64,000 bases of DNA from Lentibacillus sp. CBA3610 (GTDB lineage Bacteria; Bacillota; Bacilli; Bacillales; Amphibacillaceae), in contig NZ_CP035925.1 in the NCBI RefSeq assembly GCF_013373365.1, forward strand, positions 3,906,001 through 3,970,000. Reading direction: 5' to 3'. The position numbers and the translations under genes were made by a program. The notes beneath the pieces are model-generated. The model made no database searches. It had not been told where the DNA came from and was given only the letters and a program-made list of their open reading frames with translations. This document shows, in pieces, positions 61,268 to 64,000 of the stretch (its first letter is position 1; each line of letters begins with the position of its first letter).

Positions 61268-62536
61268 ATGGAAATCGGACCTCATATCAAACTTCACCGA
61301 ATTAAACAGGAAATGACCCAGGCAGAACTGGCTGAGGGCATTGTCTCGAGCGCTTATTTATCCAAAATCGAAAATGAGAAAACAGAGGCAAGCCCACATG
61401 TTATAAGCTTATTGTGTACCAGATTGGGTATTCAGTTGGATAATGAGACGGATGAAATGGTCAGGCAGAAGTGTCAGGAATGGTTTGGCATGCTAACAAC
61501 AAATCATGACAGGGATGAAATCATACGAATCTACCAGGAATTAAACGAGATTATGTACAACAATCATTCAGCAGATAGTCTACTCATGTTTGAAATTCAT
61601 AAGATTAGGTATTTTCTGGTCATAGGTGAGATGGACAAAGCGTTGCGTCAGATTAACAAATTAGTGGAAATGTCCGGTACCTTTGACAGTCTGCATCAAT
61701 ATTATTGGTATAAGTTTAGAGGGAATTATTACACAGCTAACAATGAATCCAACCAGGCAATGCGGATGTATAAAGCTGCGGAAGAGAAGTTTAATCAGCT
61801 AGAATTATCCGAAGAGGAGATTGCTGATTTACAGTACACGATTGGTGTAACACACAGTAAGCTGCGGAACACACTTGAAGCGATTGACTATGCTGAAAAG
61901 GCTATTGCCACTTTTCGGGTCACATATAATTTTACTCAATGTGCGCAATGTCATATTGTGCTTGGAATTTCTTACCGTAGAATACGGATGTATGATAAAG
62001 CCATAAAAAATTATAATCTTGCCAAACATCTAGGCGAGCTGAAGCAGAACAGGCGTGTTATACAGTTAACGAATCAAAATTTAGGTTATTTGTATTCGAC
62101 GGTTGGGGATAGAGAAAAGGCCATTGTCCATTATGAGGAAATAATAAAAGAACAAGATATACTGTTGTTTGAACGAATACTTGCAGCTACCTCATTGATT
62201 AAAGAATATTATTCTATTTACAACTTTGATAAAGCAAAAGAAATGGTTGAATTTAGCCTACAATTATTGGAAGAAGTTGATGAAAAAGAAAGGTTCCAAC
62301 TATTTTATTTCATTACCTATACTTATAATTATGCAATTAATCAAGAACTTGAGAAGTTTGAATCATTGGTGATTGATGAATTTATACCGTACTTGAAGAA
62401 GCATAAGGATTACGCAAACTTGGTAATTTACGCGAATATGCTGGCAAACCATTTTGAAGGGAATAACAGATACAAAGAATCTGTTAAATATTATAAACTG
62501 GCTAACAATACTTATGAAGAATTGGTTAGCCTGTAA
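61268..62536 (+). CDS. RNPP-type HTH-TPR transcriptional regulator (NprR/PlcR-like)
   Basis: A 422-residue cytoplasmic regulator. An Xre-type helix-turn-helix covers residues 1-60 (TQAELAEGIVSSAYLSKIEN). From about 75 to the end the protein is a chain of tetratricopeptide-like helical pairs (for example LGISYRRIRMYDKAIKNYNL, and NLGYLYSTVGDREKAIVHYE). This layout and size match NprR (about 423 residues) and are longer than PlcR; such proteins bind re-imported signal peptides. ATG 61268 has GAGGTGG about 8 bases upstream. A 46-codon secreted-peptide gene starts 15 bp downstream. Targets are unknown; not a close enough match to name. Confidence 0.88.
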   Translation: MEIGPHIKLHRIKQEMTQAELAEGIVSSAYLSKIENEKTEASPHVISLLCTRLGIQLDNETDEMVRQKCQEWFGMLTTNHDRDEIIRIYQELNEIMYNNHSADSLLMFEIHKIRYFLVIGEMDKALRQINKLVEMSGTFDSLHQYYWYKFRGNYYTANNESNQAMRMYKAAEEKFNQLELSEEEIADLQYTIGVTHSKLRNTLEAIDYAEKAIATFRVTYNFTQCAQCHIVLGISYRRIRMYDKAIKNYNLAKHLGELKQNRRVIQLTNQNLGYLYSTVGDREKAIVHYEEIIKEQDILLFERILAATSLIKEYYSIYNFDKAKEMVEFSLQLLEEVDEKERFQLFYFITYTYNYAINQELEKFESLVIDEFIPYLKKHKDYANLVIYANMLANHFEGNNRYKESVKYYKLANNTYEELVSL

Positions 62537-62551
62537 AAAAGGGGGGATAAT

Positions 62552-62692
62552 ATGAGAAAAGTTATTGCAACTGTTGCATTTGGAGCTTTGCTTGTAGCAG
62601 GGTTATCAGCAGTACAGGAAGCGCCTGCCGATTCTGCGATGGAATGGGAACCTAAAGTATTTTCAGTAGGGCAGGATGTTAGTCTCTTTTAA
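62552..62692 (+). CDS. Candidate secreted signalling pre-peptide for the adjacent RNPP regulator
   Basis: A 46-codon gene with a strong ribosome binding site (GGGGGG, 5 bases before the ATG), 15 bp after the regulator and followed by a terminator 55 bp later. The protein has a basic start (MRK), a hydrophobic core (about 4-20), a plausible cleavage site near AVQEAPADSA, and a C-terminal tail EWEPKVFSVGQDVSLF. This is the layout of PapR (48 residues) and NprX precursors, whose last residues are processed to a 5-8 residue signal. The mature signal here would come from the end, perhaps within VGQDVSLF. Function is inferred from layout. Confidence 0.75.
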   Translation: MRKVIATVAFGALLVAGLSAVQEAPADSAMEWEPKVFSVGQDVSLF

Positions 62693-62747
62693 TTTAGTTT
62701 AAAGCGTAAGATCAGTAATTTATTACCCTATTACTTTATGATGATGT

Positions 62748-62785
62748 GCCTGAAATAGTGTGGAAAGCTATTTCAGGCTTTTTTT
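62748..62785 (+). terminator. Strong terminator after the pre-peptide gene
   Basis: GCCTGAAATAG / CTATTTCAGGC perfect 11-bp stem with a 9-base loop, followed by seven T. Confidence 0.93.
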
Positions 62786-62872
62786 GCCGTTTTCCGGGCC
62801 GGATGCACCATTATTTGTAGATTTTCCAGATATAGTTCAAGTAATTCATAATATTTCATTAGTTGAAACGTA

Positions 62873-62881
62873 TGTTATAAT
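62873..62881 (+). promoter_or_regulatory. Extended -10 promoter of the symporter operon
   Basis: TGTTATAAT (TGn plus consensus TATAAT) 33 bases before the small accessory gene; -35 poor. Confidence 0.5.
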
Positions 62882-62914
62882 GAAGTACAAATATTCAGAA
62901 AGGGGTGAGTGCGA

Positions 62915-63022
62915 GTGGAGTATGCTATTTCCGGGGCGACGTGGTTCTGGATGTTTGCCCCAATGCCTATCATTGTAATACTTTCGATCATTACACTGTT
63001 CACGGAGGGGAGGAATAAGTAA
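62915..63022 (+). CDS. Symporter small accessory protein
   Basis: A 35-codon gene with GTG start and AGGGGTG 7 bases upstream. One membrane segment (MFAPMPIIVILSIITLF, about 13-29) and a short basic tail (TEGRNK). Its stop codon TAA is directly followed by the symporter ATG. Very small hydrophobic proteins at this position before sodium:solute symporter genes are known in Bacillaceae and thought to be accessory subunits. Role inferred from position. Confidence 0.75.
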   Translation: MEYAISGATWFWMFAPMPIIVILSIITLFTEGRNK

Positions 63023-64000
63023 ATGGATCAGACCACACTGATCGTATTTATTGTGTATCTGCTCGGGATGCTGACCATTGGTATCATCATGTATCGGATG
63101 ACGAATAATTTATCCGACTATGTCCTCGGTGGCCGTAAATTGGGTCCTGGGGTGGCTGCGCTAAGTGCTGGTGCGTCAGATATGAGCGGCTGGCTTTTGC
63201 TGGGCTTGCCCGGGGCTGTTTATGCTGCCGGTCTGGCTGAAGCCTGGATGGCGATTGGTCTTTCCATCGGGGCTTATTTGAACTGGCAGATTGTTGCAAA
63301 GCGGCTGCGCGTTTATACGGAAGTATCCAATAACTCGATTACGATTCCGGATTTTTTGGAAAATCGTTTCAAAGACAATTCCCATATACTTCGGGTTGTT
63401 TCTGCACTTGTTATTCTATTATTTTTCACGTTTTATACATCGTCCGGTATGGTGGCCGGCGCAAAATTATTTGAGGCCTCATTCGGGCTGGAGTACCAGG
63501 CAGCTTTATGGATCGGAACCATTGTTGTTGTCTCATATACATTGTTAGGCGGATTTTTGGCCGTTGCCTGGACGGATTTCATTCAGGGCAGTTTAATGTT
63601 TGTAGCTCTTATAGTTGTGCCGATTATTGCAATCAATCATATTGGCGGGTGGGATACCGCAGTTCAAGCAGTCGGTGAAATCAGCCCAAGTCACTTGAAC
63701 ATGATTGAAGGTGTTGGCATGGTGGCTATCATTTCATCCCTGGCTTGGGGACTTGGCTACTTTGGTCAGCCACATATCATCGTGCGGTTTATGGCATTAA
63801 GGTCGCCAAAAGATGTTCCGAAAGCCCGGTTCATTGGTACGACTTGGATGGTACTCGGCTTATATGGTGCCATTTTTACCGGTTTTGTTGGTTTGGCGTT
63901 CATCAGTACACAGGATGTCAATGTATTAAGTGAGTTTGGCATTTCGGTTATTACGGAAAATGGTGTGCAGATGCTTGATGATCCGGAAAAAATCTTTATT
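63023..64000 (+). CDS. putP: Sodium/proline symporter (PutP/OpuE), 3' end outside window
   Basis: The first 326 codons of a sodium:solute symporter family protein; the frame is open to the last base. Features of Put[28 protein letters not shown] early (about 35-61, split here as [16 protein letters not shown] and DMSGWLLLG), the Na+-site segments, and [19 protein letters not shown] near 238-256. It imports proline with Na+, for use as osmolyte or nutrient. In B. subtilis the osmoregulated proline symporter opuE lies at the same place before gatCAB. The ribosome binding site GGAGGGGAGG lies inside the accessory gene, so the two are coupled. Confidence 0.92.
   Translation, partial: MDQTTLIVFIVYLLGMLTIGIIMYRMTNNLSDYVLGGRKLGPGVAALSAGASDMSGWLLLGLPGAVYAAGLAEAWMAIGLSIGAYLNWQIVAKRLRVYTEVSNNSITIPDFLENRFKDNSHILRVVSALVILLFFTFYTSSGMVAGAKLFEASFGLEYQAALWIGTIVVVSYTLLGGFLAVAWTDFIQGSLMFVALIVVPIIAINHIGGWDTAVQAVGEISPSHLNMIEGVGMVAIISSLAWGLGYFGQPHIIVRFMALRSPKDVPKARFIGTTWMVLGLYGAIFTGFVGLAFISTQDVNVLSEFGISVITENGVQMLDDPEKIFI

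Overview
The window looks like chromosomal DNA from a spore-forming, low-to-moderate GC member of the Bacillaceae, probably a halotolerant genus near Virgibacillus, Lentibacillus or Oceanobacillus. The evidence is a gerK-type germinant-receptor operon, the Bacillus-type purEKBCSQLFMNHD operon, guanine riboswitches, strong GGAGG ribosome binding sites, frequent TTG/GTG starts and acidic lipoproteins. The order yeaC-yeaD-yebA-guaA-pbuG-(yebE)-pur operon-yerA-yerB-yerC-pcrB-pcrA-ligA-yerH-proline symporter is the ancestral order known from Bacillus subtilis. The genus is an inference from gene content. No rRNA or tRNA gene was seen.

Layout. 1-1.35 kb: end of a carnitine-degradation operon (carnitine dehydrogenase, thioesterase). 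1.4-7.5 kb (minus): a peptide ABC importer in B. subtilis appDFABC order. 7.7-9.2 kb (minus): a FetAB-like ABC exporter. 9.5-10.65 kb: a D,D-carboxypeptidase. 10.7-14.8 kb: an accessory, partly decayed region with small hypothetical genes, a broken short-chain dehydrogenase, GGGCGC-type intergenic repeats and a fragment of a dispersed element. 14.8-19.9 kb: a DUF3231 gene divergent from a gerK operon whose A subunit is split by a frameshift and which ends in a 50-codon gene. 19.9-20.4 kb: a 0.5-kb MITE-like repeat, with a second copy at 50.8-51.3 kb. 20.5-23.75 kb: an amidase and an IS200/IS605-type element with intact tnpA and broken tnpB.

23.8-48.4 kb is the purine block. The yeaC-yeaD-yebA operon is followed by guaA, pbuG and the twelve-gene pur operon. 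Each of these three purine units has its own guanine-class riboswitch; pbuG and purE also have paired PurR boxes, so guanine (riboswitch) and PRPP/PurR (operator) signals converge. Between riboswitch and gene at guaA, and between purN and purH, lie two arrays of about 21-bp repeats sharing a TCGCGCGAC core.

48.4-50.8 kb: a divergent Fur-box pair controls a YcgT-like ferredoxin-NADP reductase and a siderophore-binding lipoprotein. 51.4-61.0 kb: yerA, yerB, yerC, pcrB, pcrA, ligA and the CamS-type lipoprotein, whose signal peptide contains a sequence very like the cAM373 sex pheromone. 61.3-62.7 kb: the most interesting locus, a 422-residue HTH-TPR regulator of RNPP type followed 15 bp later by a 46-codon secreted-peptide gene; this is a candidate undescribed peptide quorum-sensing pair. 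The window ends inside a sodium/proline symporter gene preceded by a 35-codon accessory gene.
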